Notes under the pieces: generated by a model
What the model was told of the DNA's origin: nothing
What the model saw: the letters and a program-made list of their open reading frames with translations, nothing else
The model's database searches: none
Translations under genes and position numbers: made by a program
Part shown: one piece after another, positions 15,696 to 23,981 of the stretch
Position numbering within the stretch: the first letter of the stretch is position 1
Layout: each line of letters begins with the position of its first letter
Source: a virus
Strand: one strand, 5' to 3'
IMG/VR virus record: IMGVR_UViG_3300030419_005044
Span: 1-33,696 of that record
Length of the DNA stretch: 33,696 nt

Positions 15696-16151
15696 TTATT
15701 CAATTACACTATTTATCCAATCTTTTGCCTCTGATCTAGCTTGTTCGTCACTTTGAAAATATAAATCATCTACATCTCTAAAATCATAGCTGCCTAATCC
15801 ATATCTTTTTACTTCTCTTTCTGCTTCTTTTATTTCCTCCATAGAAGGCTCGAAATGGTCTCCGTCATCCACTGAACCAGCAGAGCAAGTATTAAGAAAA
15901 ACGTTTACATGAGCTAAAGCTTCAGTTGTTTTAAAAGATTGAGAAAAACTGTCAACAAAAACTTGTTTTAATTTTTCTGAGGTAACTTGTCTTTCATAAT
16001 CGTAATTGTGTTGTTCCGCTTTAATAGTTAGTAGTTGCATCACCTTACTGGAGAACTCTAAAGCCGCGTCTCTTTCCCCAGAAATTGGACTAAGTTTTTT
16101 ACCGAAAGAGTATTCTACATCAAGCGACATCATTTTACTAAGAGATTCCAT
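15696..16151 (-). CDS. Hypothetical helical protein in the head module
   Basis: I choose ATG 16151 (151 residues) over a GTG at 16175, which falls inside a GTGTATA promoter-like element. The protein is mostly helical and acidic (ERDAALEFSSKVMQLLTIKAE, then SMEEIKEAEREVKRYGLG) and ends in SDEQARSEAKDWINSVIE. I do not recognise a family. It directly follows a terminator and precedes the small virion protein by 15 bases. A connector, adaptor or head-assembly role is possible but not shown. Confidence 0.55.
   Translation of the reverse strand: MESLSKMMSLDVEYSFGKKLSPISGERDAALEFSSKVMQLLTIKAEQHNYDYERQVTSEKLKQVFVDSFSQSFKTTEALAHVNVFLNTCSAGSVDDGDHFEPSMEEIKEAEREVKRYGLGSYDFRDVDDLYFQSDEQARSEAKDWINSVIE
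15703..15709 (-). promoter_or_regulatory. GTGTAAT element upstream of the small virion protein
   Basis: GTGTAATTGAAT on the minus strand, 22 bases before ATG 15680, within the last codons of the upstream gene. The following 12 bases resemble those of the site at 16926. Confidence 0.35.
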
Positions 16152-16168
16152 TAAGTTACCTAAAAGTT

Positions 16169-16175
16169 TATACAC
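16169..16175 (-). promoter_or_regulatory. GTGTATA element directly after the second terminator
   Basis: GTGTATAAAC on the minus strand lies about 25 bases beyond the terminator at 16201-16233 and 17 bases before ATG 16151. The position supports a promoter role. Confidence 0.45.
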
Positions 16176-16200
16176 TTATTTTTAAAAAACTTATAAAAAA

Positions 16201-16233
16201 AATAAAAAAACCCCTCAAATAAATGAGGGGTTT
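16201..16233 (-). terminator. Rho-independent terminator after the 213-residue virion gene
   Basis: On the minus strand CCCCTCA-TTTATT-TGAGGGG forms a seven-pair stem, extended by AAA/TTT pairs, followed by TTTTTTTATT. It starts about 25 bases after the stop codon at 16258. Confidence 0.92.
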
Positions 16234-16257
16234 AAATAGGGAAAGTGCGGCTAAGGA

Positions 16258-16899
16258 TCAGAACGGAACACCGTCTGACATATCACCAGCAATATCAGGT
16301 CTTGCGGCAGAGTCATCGTCGCCAGCCTGAATGACACCGGATTGATAGTACTTAAAGTTTACTGTATAAGATCTCGTATAAGTATTTACAATTCCAGTTC
16401 CATTTGTGACGGCTGTATTCGAGAGAGAAAGGTCACCTCTTGTGACTGTCATACTGTTAATACCGCTACCAAAATCTACGCCTGAAGTATAAGCCCTGTA
16501 AGCTCCATCAAGTATAGCGTTAACAAATTTCTGAGCTCCACCATCAACTTCGTTGCCATCGGTGTCAAGGAAGTCACCAGAAGTCAAAGAATAATCAGAG
16601 ACAGTTGGGTCTCCCATGATATTCAATGGGCCATGAGTGTACTCTGTGGAACCAACTGATTCTAAAGTTTCGCCGTGTAGAGGAATAACAATCCCTGTTA
16701 CATGCCCACCGTTAATCTCAGAAGGTGGAAGTGGATCGTCCCCATCACTAGCATGAGCTGTCGCGTCGGCGTGGACCATATATTTGATTTTACCTGCGCC
16801 AGCGCCACTAGTAAGGTAACTAAGTTTACTACCAACATCCCCGCCTCCGGGGTTCTTGGCTATCATAAAAGCGTTTAGTGCTGAAAGTTCTCCTGCCAT
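16258..16899 (-). CDS. Abundant virion protein, candidate tail tube or decoration
   Basis: A 213-residue, acidic, beta-rich protein (VTGIVIPLHGETLESVGSTE, GINSMTVTRGDLSLSN, NTYTRSYTVNFKYYQSG). It has a strong Shine-Dalgarno (AGGAGA), a GTGTAATT-type element 26 bases upstream and its own terminator, the same signals as the major capsid gene, so it is probably made in large amounts. This would fit a major tail tube protein or a capsid cement protein. No sheath or tape measure gene is in the window to settle it. Confidence 0.5.
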   Translation of the reverse strand: MAGELSALNAFMIAKNPGGGDVGSKLSYLTSGAGAGKIKYMVHADATAHASDGDDPLPPSEINGGHVTGIVIPLHGETLESVGSTEYTHGPLNIMGDPTVSDYSLTSGDFLDTDGNEVDGGAQKFVNAILDGAYRAYTSGVDFGSGINSMTVTRGDLSLSNTAVTNGTGIVNTYTRSYTVNFKYYQSGVIQAGDDDSAARPDIAGDMSDGVPF

Positions 16900-16925
16900 T
16901 TTTAATTTCTCCTATTATACATTCA

Positions 16926-16932
16926 ATTACAT
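16926..16932 (-). promoter_or_regulatory. ATGTAAT element upstream of the abundant virion protein
   Basis: ATGTAATTGAATGTATAATAGG on the minus strand contains the element and then a TATAAT-like hexamer; it lies 26 bases before ATG 16899 in a 62-base non-coding gap. Confidence 0.45.
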
Positions 16933-16961
16933 TGTTTTTTTCCGTTTTGGAAATTTTATTT

Positions 16962-18122
16962 TTAAACCGTTTTGTCTAAATCTCCCAATTTCATTAATTC
17001 TTTTAGCTTCTCTTCTGGGGTCGCTATGCCGCCAATAATCGTGAATACAGTAAGGTTGTTTTTATCACCACTGTATATCCCTCTATGTACTACACTTCCA
17101 GACCTAAGAATTCTAGTCAATTGATCAAAAGCTTCATCAAGACTAGACTGCGGGATATTATCCAATACCTCTTTGCCTCCAATAAGAATAGCTCCAGCCG
17201 AGTTAGCTGTAGAGATATCTATACCTCCTGACATGCTACCGCTTTGAGCGATACTTCTTACAGCTCTAGAAATACTTACAGGATCATCCCATTTAGGAAC
17301 AGGCGTAGCACCAAAGATAGTAATACCAGAATCCAGAACATTTTTGTAGTCACTAGAATCAAAGGAAGAATAAGAGCTATCTTTTGAAGCTGTCATATTA
17401 AATAAATGAAATACTCCTGCTGTACTCATATTAGCTGTCTGCCAGAAATTAGAGACAGAAACGTTTGAGTAGAGCTTGCTGGTCTTTTCGTTATCTATGA
17501 TAACCAAAGGTGAAACGATCCCTTGGTCGACTAAAGTACAAGCTTCTTTTAGAGTCTCGTAAGCATTAGCATTAACTTTTCTGCCTTCTGAGTATTTTGG
17601 CAAAGCCAGTATAACTCCCACCTTCTTAGAGCCAGACTTAATTGTTTCTTGTAGCTCTTTAGCGGTCTTAACAAGAGGGACAAGAGTACCTGCTCCCGAA
17701 CCTCCTCCAGCTCCTGCGCATACAAAAATTCTGTCTACGTCCTCACCAAAAGAACGACGCATAAAATCAAGTACATCATCTTGCTTCTCCTCAAAACACT
17801 TTGCTGCAACAGATCTATCCTTTCCTGCTCCTCCGGCACCGATACAAAGCTTATTCTCTACGTTAATAGAATTCAAGTCTTGCTGAGCTGTATTAACAAT
17901 GCCAATTTTTCTATAGCCTAACTTATGAAAACTCTCTGCGATTCTAGATCCACCTTGACCAGCCCCAATGAAGGCAAATTTAAACGCTCCATCTACTTCA
18001 TCTTTAACTTCCTTTTTCTCCTCTGGCTCAGGTGGCAAGGGGATGTCAGGTACCATAACATCAATTTCGGCTGCACCAAAATACTGATTTACATCTTGAA
18101 TATTTTCTTGATTTTCACTCAT
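16962..18122 (-). CDS. FtsZ/tubulin-like GTPase inside the head gene cluster
   Basis: A 386-residue protein. Residues 1-47 are an acidic, Pro/Glu-rich extension. Residues 48-205 match the FtsZ/tubulin nucleotide-binding domain in order: FAFIGAGQGGSRIA (T1 loop, 49-62), IGIVNTAQQDL (73-83), CIGAGGAGKDR (93-103), the tubulin signature AGAGGGSGAGT (136-146; usually GGGTGTG), and ALPKYSEGRK. A possible T7-loop Asp is in SGGIDISTANS (298-308), but the second acidic residue normally used for GTP hydrolysis is not obvious. The C-terminal domain has LTVFTIIGGIATPEE. FtsZ-family proteins form GTP-dependent filaments; PhuZ of jumbo phages centres DNA and moves capsids. Here the gene lies 4 bases after portal. 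Its lineage is unclear. Confidence 0.85.
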   Translation of the reverse strand: MSENQENIQDVNQYFGAAEIDVMVPDIPLPPEPEEKKEVKDEVDGAFKFAFIGAGQGGSRIAESFHKLGYRKIGIVNTAQQDLNSINVENKLCIGAGGAGKDRSVAAKCFEEKQDDVLDFMRRSFGEDVDRIFVCAGAGGGSGAGTLVPLVKTAKELQETIKSGSKKVGVILALPKYSEGRKVNANAYETLKEACTLVDQGIVSPLVIIDNEKTSKLYSNVSVSNFWQTANMSTAGVFHLFNMTASKDSSYSSFDSSDYKNVLDSGITIFGATPVPKWDDPVSISRAVRSIAQSGSMSGGIDISTANSAGAILIGGKEVLDNIPQSSLDEAFDQLTRILRSGSVVHRGIYSGDKNNLTVFTIIGGIATPEEKLKELMKLGDLDKTV

Positions 18123-18126
18123 TTTA

Positions 18127-20013
18127 TTAAATTTTACTTTCGTATAGTAAGCTAGCTAAATAATCATCTATTTGATGTTCGCAAGCTATATTTTGTACTT
18201 CTTTAACTTTTTCAGAGTTAGTGTCTAATGGGTTATCTACATACGCTTGACTTTTCTCTAACCATTTTTCTGATGGCTCGTTAGCCATAATAATTTTACA
18301 CACTTCCTCTGAGAGATTTCTAATTTTATTAGTAACTCTTTTATTCTCATATTTAAGTTTAAGTTGGTCTTGAACTTGGCTCTCGAGCTTTTCAGCTAGA
18401 GACAGATTCTCTTTAATTTTTTCAACACTAAACTTTTGAGAGCCACTTGTATTCTCTCCAACGGGCGAAACTTTTTTAGTCGTTTGTGGTGCCTTGCTTC
18501 CCTCTGGCCTACCTTCAGGTTGCTGACCTCCCCCCACAAGAGGAGAATAGAAACCTTCTTCTTTCAGGTCTTTAAATCTTTTTTGAGAATCTATAGACTC
18601 GGATGGCTCTGGAAGGCGACCTGTGTTAATAGCCTCGAGTCCTTCTTCGGCAGTCAAGACGCCATATTGAAGAAGTTGCGCAACCACGCGATTCCAAGTA
18701 GTTTTGTCTTTTAGCTCTATCTCTTGGAAGTGAGCTTGTGGATAATTTTTAAAGCCTAGAGACTTACAAACTCTTTTGATTTCAGGAGCTAAGAACTGGT
18801 TGATAAATGCATCTCTTCCTTGTTTTAATCTTTCTATAAATACCTGAATCTTAATACTAGTATTAGCAAACTTGTCTTCTCCTACTAATATATTGTTTAA
18901 ACCCATTTGAATATCTTGATTCACTACGTTGTATTTCTTGGGGTCAAGTATGCCAGCGATGTCAGGGATAACAAACTTTGCTTCAGTAGTATAATCTGAG
19001 ACTAAAACTTTTCCAACAGACTGGTTCTCGAAAAGCTTCTGCATTGTTTCAATACTTCTTTGATTAATATTAAGGCTTCCGTCTTTAAGTTCGGAACCCA
19101 TAGTAATCAGCAGGATAGCTTGATTAGTAGTACGCGTTAGAGCCATGTCCATTTTTTTCATCTCGGACTTCCAGTTAATATCTTCTAATACCGGATATCC
19201 CATTGGGACAGCAAATGGCTCATAATCTTGCTTCTTGTAAAATACAGGCGTAACTTTTTCCGGGTCTAACTTAATGCTAACTATGCCAACATTTCTATCT
19301 TTTAAAAGTTTTTTAGTATCAGGATCTAAAGTGTCATATACTTGCTTATCTTCTTCGGTTCTAGGATTTTTAAGTCTTTCTAATTCGTAATCGCTAAGGA
19401 CTTTGTAATAAAGACCAGAGAAGAAAGATATGTTACCTCCCATTTGTATATCAGCTGGATTCAAAACTACATACCTAGAAGGAAGAGTATTTGCGTCTGC
19501 TGCTTTTAATATGCTGGCACCATAGGTCTGGGTTATTTTTTTAACATCATCTTGTTGTATTTCTGTATCAAACCTATGAATAAAAACGTTTCCTGAACGA
19601 TAGTACTCTCTAAAAAACCTATCTAAAAAACTTTGTAAATCTATCTTTCTATAAAGAGCTTCAAGGAAATCTCTGGACTTTTTGCTGCCTCCAGTAAAGT
19701 AAATTTTTGTAGCGGAAAACTCTGTCATTAAATCAATGACATTTCTAAACACCGAAAAATTATAATAAGCTTTTTGACAAAGAATAACAACATCTCTAAC
19801 ATCTAAAGAGCTTTTATTGTTTACTCCTTTCGTGTACTTATACGGAACAAGACCATTGTCGATATTTTCAAACCTATTTGTCCTCTCTATTTGACCTCCG
19901 ACATTCCTTCTCGTTCTCGTCGATTGATTGTCTAAGGTGGTATAAGGAGAAGCCGCGAAACTTGTCATCATTGGCTTGATCTGATCTTCTTGCTTTTTTG
20001 TCTTCTTTGTCAT
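18127..20013 (-). CDS. Portal protein
   Basis: A 628-residue protein. The portal pattern is seen in NNKSSLDVRDVVILCQKAYYNFSVFRNVIDLMTEFSA, SFLDRFFREYYRSGNVFIHRF, VVLNPADIQMG (the usual 'x-L-x-P' strand), YNVVNQDIQMGLNNILVGED and IQVFIERLKQGRDAFINQFLAPEIKRVCK, a wing/stem-type layout. The C-terminal 150 residues are charged and partly coiled coil (VEKIKENLSLAEKLES). Portals form a dodecameric ring at one capsid vertex through which DNA is packaged. It lies between the terminase and head genes and precedes the FtsZ-like gene by 4 bases. There is no clear Shine-Dalgarno. Confidence 0.85.
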   Translation of the reverse strand: MTKKTKKQEDQIKPMMTSFAASPYTTLDNQSTRTRRNVGGQIERTNRFENIDNGLVPYKYTKGVNNKSSLDVRDVVILCQKAYYNFSVFRNVIDLMTEFSATKIYFTGGSKKSRDFLEALYRKIDLQSFLDRFFREYYRSGNVFIHRFDTEIQQDDVKKITQTYGASILKAADANTLPSRYVVLNPADIQMGGNISFFSGLYYKVLSDYELERLKNPRTEEDKQVYDTLDPDTKKLLKDRNVGIVSIKLDPEKVTPVFYKKQDYEPFAVPMGYPVLEDINWKSEMKKMDMALTRTTNQAILLITMGSELKDGSLNINQRSIETMQKLFENQSVGKVLVSDYTTEAKFVIPDIAGILDPKKYNVVNQDIQMGLNNILVGEDKFANTSIKIQVFIERLKQGRDAFINQFLAPEIKRVCKSLGFKNYPQAHFQEIELKDKTTWNRVVAQLLQYGVLTAEEGLEAINTGRLPEPSESIDSQKRFKDLKEEGFYSPLVGGGQQPEGRPEGSKAPQTTKKVSPVGENTSGSQKFSVEKIKENLSLAEKLESQVQDQLKLKYENKRVTNKIRNLSEEVCKIIMANEPSEKWLEKSQAYVDNPLDTNSEKVKEVQNIACEHQIDDYLASLLYESKI

Positions 20014-20014
20014 T

Positions 20015-21148
20015 TTAAATTATCATAATATGTCTGCCTATTCCAGCAGCTCCACCACTAGTAAATAGGGTTCCGTCTGGCAACCCTCCGGTATTTGGAT
20101 GAGCTGGTAAACCTTCAAGTATCATAAGTCCACCTGAAACACCGCTCACTGTCATTATTTGGTTTAGAGTAACGTCACCACTTAGATGGACATTTGACCC
20201 GCTAAAGTAAGATCTGTAATTACCCAAGCAGACCTTTTCTCCGCTTACGTTTAATGGGTTAGTACCATATGGCCCAAAATTTATTCTATCATCATCATAA
20301 ACGTCCAACAAAGGTAAACCTGCTTTATCAGTAACAGAGAAAACAGGGGCGTCTGCTCCATACCCCGGAGTCAAGGTAACTAAAGCGCCACTAGCATCAT
20401 CAAAACTAACAGACTTATTAGAGTTGACCCTCATTGTGACTCCGTTATCACCCAACTCGGCTAGATTAGTTTTAAGTCCTAATGTAAAATTCTTCTTAGC
20501 TGTGAAATTAGTAGAAGCATCCGATAAAACATTATTAATTGATGTAGTAAGATTTGTTCCCGTTGTTTCTAGGCTGCTTTTGAGATCACCACTACTGACC
20601 GAAACATAACCCGTCATTTCGGGATATCCAGCAAGCTTCATCCAACCAGCTTTGTTTGCCGAGTCTCCAGTAGCAACGAAAAGCCCTTGGGTGTCATCAT
20701 GCCCAGAGGAAAAAGCCAAGGCTCCAGATGGGGAGCTAACAGAAAAGTCTCCAGAACCTGTATGAAAAAAACTTCCAGACTTAAGAAATTCTCCGCTAGT
20801 AGTTGAGAAATTCCCAGATATAGTTTCTATTTCGGTCTGAAGAAAGCCACTTGTTTCAAAATTATGCGTAACTGCAAAACCTGACACATCTGCAGATTTA
20901 TTAAGTAGAAAGTCTCCGCTATTATCTAAAGCACCAGAAACGCTAGAAGTTAGCCCAGATGTTCTGGACATAATTTCCCCACTATAGCCAGTCATACTTT
21001 TCGGCCCTCCACTTAGAGGGATAAAGCCGGATGTATTGTCGTGAGTATAAAATCCAGATGTATACGTAGAAGAACCCGAAAGCTTTTTATTAAAAAGAGC
21101 TACAAATTCCGAATCATTAATTTGACCACTTGAAATTGAACCAGCCAT
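20015..21148 (-). CDS. SG-rich virion/fibre protein, paralogue of the gene at 10677-11510
   Basis: A 377-residue protein beginning MAGSISSGQINDSE. SG or TG recurs through the first 180 residues (TSGFYTHDNTSGFIPLSGG, TSGLTSSVSGALDNSGDF), suggesting an elongated repetitive shaft. The second half (ANKAGWMKLAGYPEMTGYVS, GAPVFSVTDKAGLPLLDV-like stretch, YRSYFSGSNVHLSGDVTL) resembles the distal part of phage fibres. The N-terminus matches the 277-residue paralogue, so both may dock on the same virion site. It lies between terminase and portal, an unusual place for a fibre. Confidence 0.6.
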   Translation of the reverse strand: MAGSISSGQINDSEFVALFNKKLSGSSTYTSGFYTHDNTSGFIPLSGGPKSMTGYSGEIMSRTSGLTSSVSGALDNSGDFLLNKSADVSGFAVTHNFETSGFLQTEIETISGNFSTTSGEFLKSGSFFHTGSGDFSVSSPSGALAFSSGHDDTQGLFVATGDSANKAGWMKLAGYPEMTGYVSVSSGDLKSSLETTGTNLTTSINNVLSDASTNFTAKKNFTLGLKTNLAELGDNGVTMRVNSNKSVSFDDASGALVTLTPGYGADAPVFSVTDKAGLPLLDVYDDDRINFGPYGTNPLNVSGEKVCLGNYRSYFSGSNVHLSGDVTLNQIMTVSGVSGGLMILEGLPAHPNTGGLPDGTLFTSGGAAGIGRHIMII

Positions 21149-21167
21149 AAGAGCTTATTTGACATTA

Positions 21168-21174
21168 CTTACAC
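21168..21174 (-). promoter_or_regulatory. GTGTAAG element upstream of the SG-rich protein
   Basis: GTGTAAGTAATG on the minus strand begins immediately after the terminase stop codon, 19 bases before ATG 21148. It is a weaker match, with G in place of T at the seventh base. Confidence 0.3.
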
Positions 21175-23028
21175 TTAAAAAAACATAACAGGCTCAAAAG
21201 TTTGCTTATTAGTGTTAATTTCCGTGTTAGTTATATCGTTATAAAGCTTAAGACCCCAATTCGCCAACATTAGTGAAGAATAATTATCTTTTCTTGCTTT
21301 GTTAGCAGAAGTGGATCTTTTAAGGTGCTGCGGCAGATCAAAGTTCTGAGACCCTCTAGCTGTTGCTTTATGCTCCACTAAACTACATTGTTTCTTAGTT
21401 TGGTAGATCATATCGTCTTGATGCTCAATGAAATCAAGCATAGACCAATCTTTTCTGTCGTCAATAAAAATGAGTTTTTTAGGATATGGCAACCTTATAG
21501 AGCTTGTCCTATTAAAGAAGGATTCATTAGAAGCTGTCCTAGAGGCAAACCAAATCTTTTTATAATCTATACAAGCTTGCAAATGTTCATTAGCTCTTCG
21601 TATAAAGTTGCTAGTAAATACTTGATTAAAACAAATTTGATGATTTTCTTGATTGTATTTTATTTTAGCTTGTTTTAAAGTTTTTTGATATTCTGCGCCT
21701 TCCGCATCAGAGTTCAAAGGTATGGTTTTTAAATTTATACCAGCATCTTTAAAGAATTGAGATTCATTACAACTATCTAAATATGTATCAGAGCCAGCAT
21801 TATCAAGACATATAAAAACAATATTAAAAGCCTGAAGAATATAAGCTAAATATTTTACATGTTTATTTAAGCTCCCAAGGCCAGCATAAGTATGTACTAA
21901 AGTTCCCTGTCCTGTATCATCATCTATCTCCATGACGGACATAGCAAAATAGTCAGCAGTAGGACTATCGCTCATATTAGGGTCAATACCCATTACATAG
22001 CGCTTTCCACTTCTTCCGACCATTAGAGTACAAGGTTCCTCATCTCCCTTGAGGGTACACATCTCCATCTTTTTAGCGCTGAAATAACTATCGCTACCGT
22101 CCGTGAACTGAGCGCAATATTCTCGCTGAAAAGAAAAGTGAGAAGATCCTCCTTCTTGAGCCTCCTCAATAATAGTTCTGTCTATCATCTCTTCGGGTAA
22201 CGCCTCGTACCCCATTTGAGATACAAAGTATTTAGCGTCTCCTACTTCTTCGTCTGACTGAATTTTGTTTACCCACTCCTGATAAGTCTTATAAAGATTT
22301 TCAAAAGTATAACTAGCTGAAGATAGAGCTATCATCTTAGATTTATTTTCGAACTTAGTTCTTTCTTCCTCTTTTAAAACCCCATCGGCAATAAGTTTAT
22401 CTTCGAATTCTTTAACTTCCATTCTTCTCTTCATGTCCTGAGGAGCAACAAGGAACGGCATTAGAACGTTTCTGATTATATCTTCTGGCAGTAGGAGATA
22501 CTCGTCAAGGACAAGTATATTTGCACGAAAACCGCGAATCTTTTCTCCGCTTAAAGGGATGGCTGTTATTGTTCCGCCATTTATTTTCCATTCATATTGA
22601 TCATTTCTTTTGGTTTTAGCTCCAAAAGCTTGAGCAAGAAGCGTGGCCTCTTTTGTCTCAACTATCTTTTCTATGTTATTAAAAATAAACCTAGCAGTAC
22701 GAAAGGTTGGCCCAGCTATAAGTATTTTTGTATTTGGTTCGAATATGCACTGTAAGAAGCAATATATAGAAGCTATAAATGATTTACCGCAACCACGACC
22801 CCAGACGCACATACTAAAATTCCTATTGAACATTCCCCTTAAGGTAATCTCTTGGAAAGGGGCTAGTTTTATTCCAGTCAAAAGATAGGTTGTAAAAAAT
22901 AAGTTATTTCTTAAGAACTCAGCTAAAGTAATCCTAGCTTCTTTGTCCTCTAGAAAGCCTTTTATCTTAGCTAACCTAGAGTTAACATCTTCAACTTCTC
23001 TTTCGTACTTTTCTGGAGCTGACCACAT
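21175..23028 (-). CDS. terL: Terminase large subunit (DNA packaging ATPase-nuclease)
   Basis: A 617-residue protein. The ATPase domain has Walker A GRGCGKS (77-83), a following ILIAGPTFRTARFIF segment, Walker B ILVLDEY with catalytic Glu176, and the coupling motif IALSSASYT (233-241). The RNase H-like nuclease domain begins with YVMGIDPNMSDSPTADYFAM (first Asp at 349) and continues with FICLDNAGSD (Asp409). It translocates DNA into the prohead through the portal and cuts concatemers. The length is normal. Its start overlaps the stop of the nuclease gene as TAATG. Confidence 0.95.
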   Translation of the reverse strand: MWSAPEKYEREVEDVNSRLAKIKGFLEDKEARITLAEFLRNNLFFTTYLLTGIKLAPFQEITLRGMFNRNFSMCVWGRGCGKSFIASIYCFLQCIFEPNTKILIAGPTFRTARFIFNNIEKIVETKEATLLAQAFGAKTKRNDQYEWKINGGTITAIPLSGEKIRGFRANILVLDEYLLLPEDIIRNVLMPFLVAPQDMKRRMEVKEFEDKLIADGVLKEEERTKFENKSKMIALSSASYTFENLYKTYQEWVNKIQSDEEVGDAKYFVSQMGYEALPEEMIDRTIIEEAQEGGSSHFSFQREYCAQFTDGSDSYFSAKKMEMCTLKGDEEPCTLMVGRSGKRYVMGIDPNMSDSPTADYFAMSVMEIDDDTGQGTLVHTYAGLGSLNKHVKYLAYILQAFNIVFICLDNAGSDTYLDSCNESQFFKDAGINLKTIPLNSDAEGAEYQKTLKQAKIKYNQENHQICFNQVFTSNFIRRANEHLQACIDYKKIWFASRTASNESFFNRTSSIRLPYPKKLIFIDDRKDWSMLDFIEHQDDMIYQTKKQCSLVEHKATARGSQNFDLPQHLKRSTSANKARKDNYSSLMLANWGLKLYNDITNTEINTNKQTFEPVMFF

Positions 23029-23981
23029 TATAACAAGTTTAGATCATAGGCCAACTGAAGGTCTACATCTTTATAATTTGAACCACAGAAAAATAGTTTT
23101 CTAGTTAGTCTTGTGGCTTCTGTCCTACCCTTAGCAAACAAAAATTGAACGTTGTCATGCTTCTGTATAATGTCTCTTACGTTCCTCATGACGTACTCTG
23201 GAGTAACCTGAACTTTCTTCGTAATGTATTTCAGGTAATTAAACTTCATCATGTTATCTAAAGAGTTTTCTACGACCACAACAACATAAGCCCCTTGCTC
23301 TTCTGCTCTTTCTAACTCTCTAGAAAATCTATCGCAGCCACCAGTAAATGTACCTATGAAGTCTTTGGTCTCTTTTCTTTCTACGTAACACTTATTACCT
23401 TCTTTGTCAAGCCAATAATCTGCAAATTTTAAACCTTCTCTCCTAGTTCCATAATTAATATTTAATGGCTTCTGCTCTCTTGTATCAACTACAATCTCGT
23501 AACCTTCTTCTATGTTCTCTTCTATTTTATTTTTAGGTAGCTTATTGAATCTTTTAAGTAAACCAAGGTCCCAGCATAGATTATAATAATTGCCAAAAAG
23601 CTTTTGGTAATAAAATATAGGAGGCATCATTGACGAACGAAGCTCTACTTGAGTAGGTGAATATTTAATCTTCCTTCTCGTCATTCTATCTTTGATAACT
23701 TGCACGCAAAACTTCCTAGCGTCTTCTTCGGATGCGGACTCTAGATACTTTTTCATATTAGGTCTAGAATTAAAATAGTTAGCAAAATAATGAGCTTTAT
23801 TTTTGAATTTAATCAGCTCACCTGTCAGCAAGTCCCTGCGAGGATAATACTTTTGGTAATATTCAGCCATGCGCATCTTATGTTTGCGTAGATGCATATG
23901 AAGAGCCTTCTCTGTTTCGAATTTTTCTCCGTCGATCTTGCAAGTGAACTCCATCTTTATACAATCTTTTAACTCAGCCAT
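23028..23981 (-). CDS. XPF/ERCC4-type nuclease with N-terminal zinc-finger-like segment
   Basis: A 317-residue protein. Residues 160-290 carry the ERCC4 nuclease signature: IVVDTREQKPL (Asp166, Glu169) and VERKETKDF (Glu201-Arg-Lys203, Asp207), the canonical ERK-x3-D site for metal-dependent cleavage of branched DNA, then SRELERAEEQGAYVVVVVEN. Residues 10-36 (FTCKIDGEKFETEKALHMHL, then RKH) look like a zinc finger but lack a clear second Cys. Residues 107-147 (YSPTQVELRSSMMPPIFYYQ and KLFGNYYNLCWDLGLLKRF) resemble DNA-binding segments in phage endonucleases. It overlaps its upstream neighbour by 8 bases and TerL by one. A role trimming branched DNA before packaging, like T4 endonuclease VII, is inference. 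Confidence 0.8.
   Translation of the reverse strand: MAELKDCIKMEFTCKIDGEKFETEKALHMHLRKHKMRMAEYYQKYYPRRDLLTGELIKFKNKAHYFANYFNSRPNMKKYLESASEEDARKFCVQVIKDRMTRRKIKYSPTQVELRSSMMPPIFYYQKLFGNYYNLCWDLGLLKRFNKLPKNKIEENIEEGYEIVVDTREQKPLNINYGTRREGLKFADYWLDKEGNKCYVERKETKDFIGTFTGGCDRFSRELERAEEQGAYVVVVVENSLDNMMKFNYLKYITKKVQVTPEYVMRNVRDIIQKHDNVQFLFAKGRTEATRLTRKLFFCGSNYKDVDLQLAYDLNLL

Noticed and set aside
16152-16175. GTG 16175 start of the helical head protein
   Set aside because: The GTG is part of the GTGTATA element; ATG 16151 is the first good start downstream.
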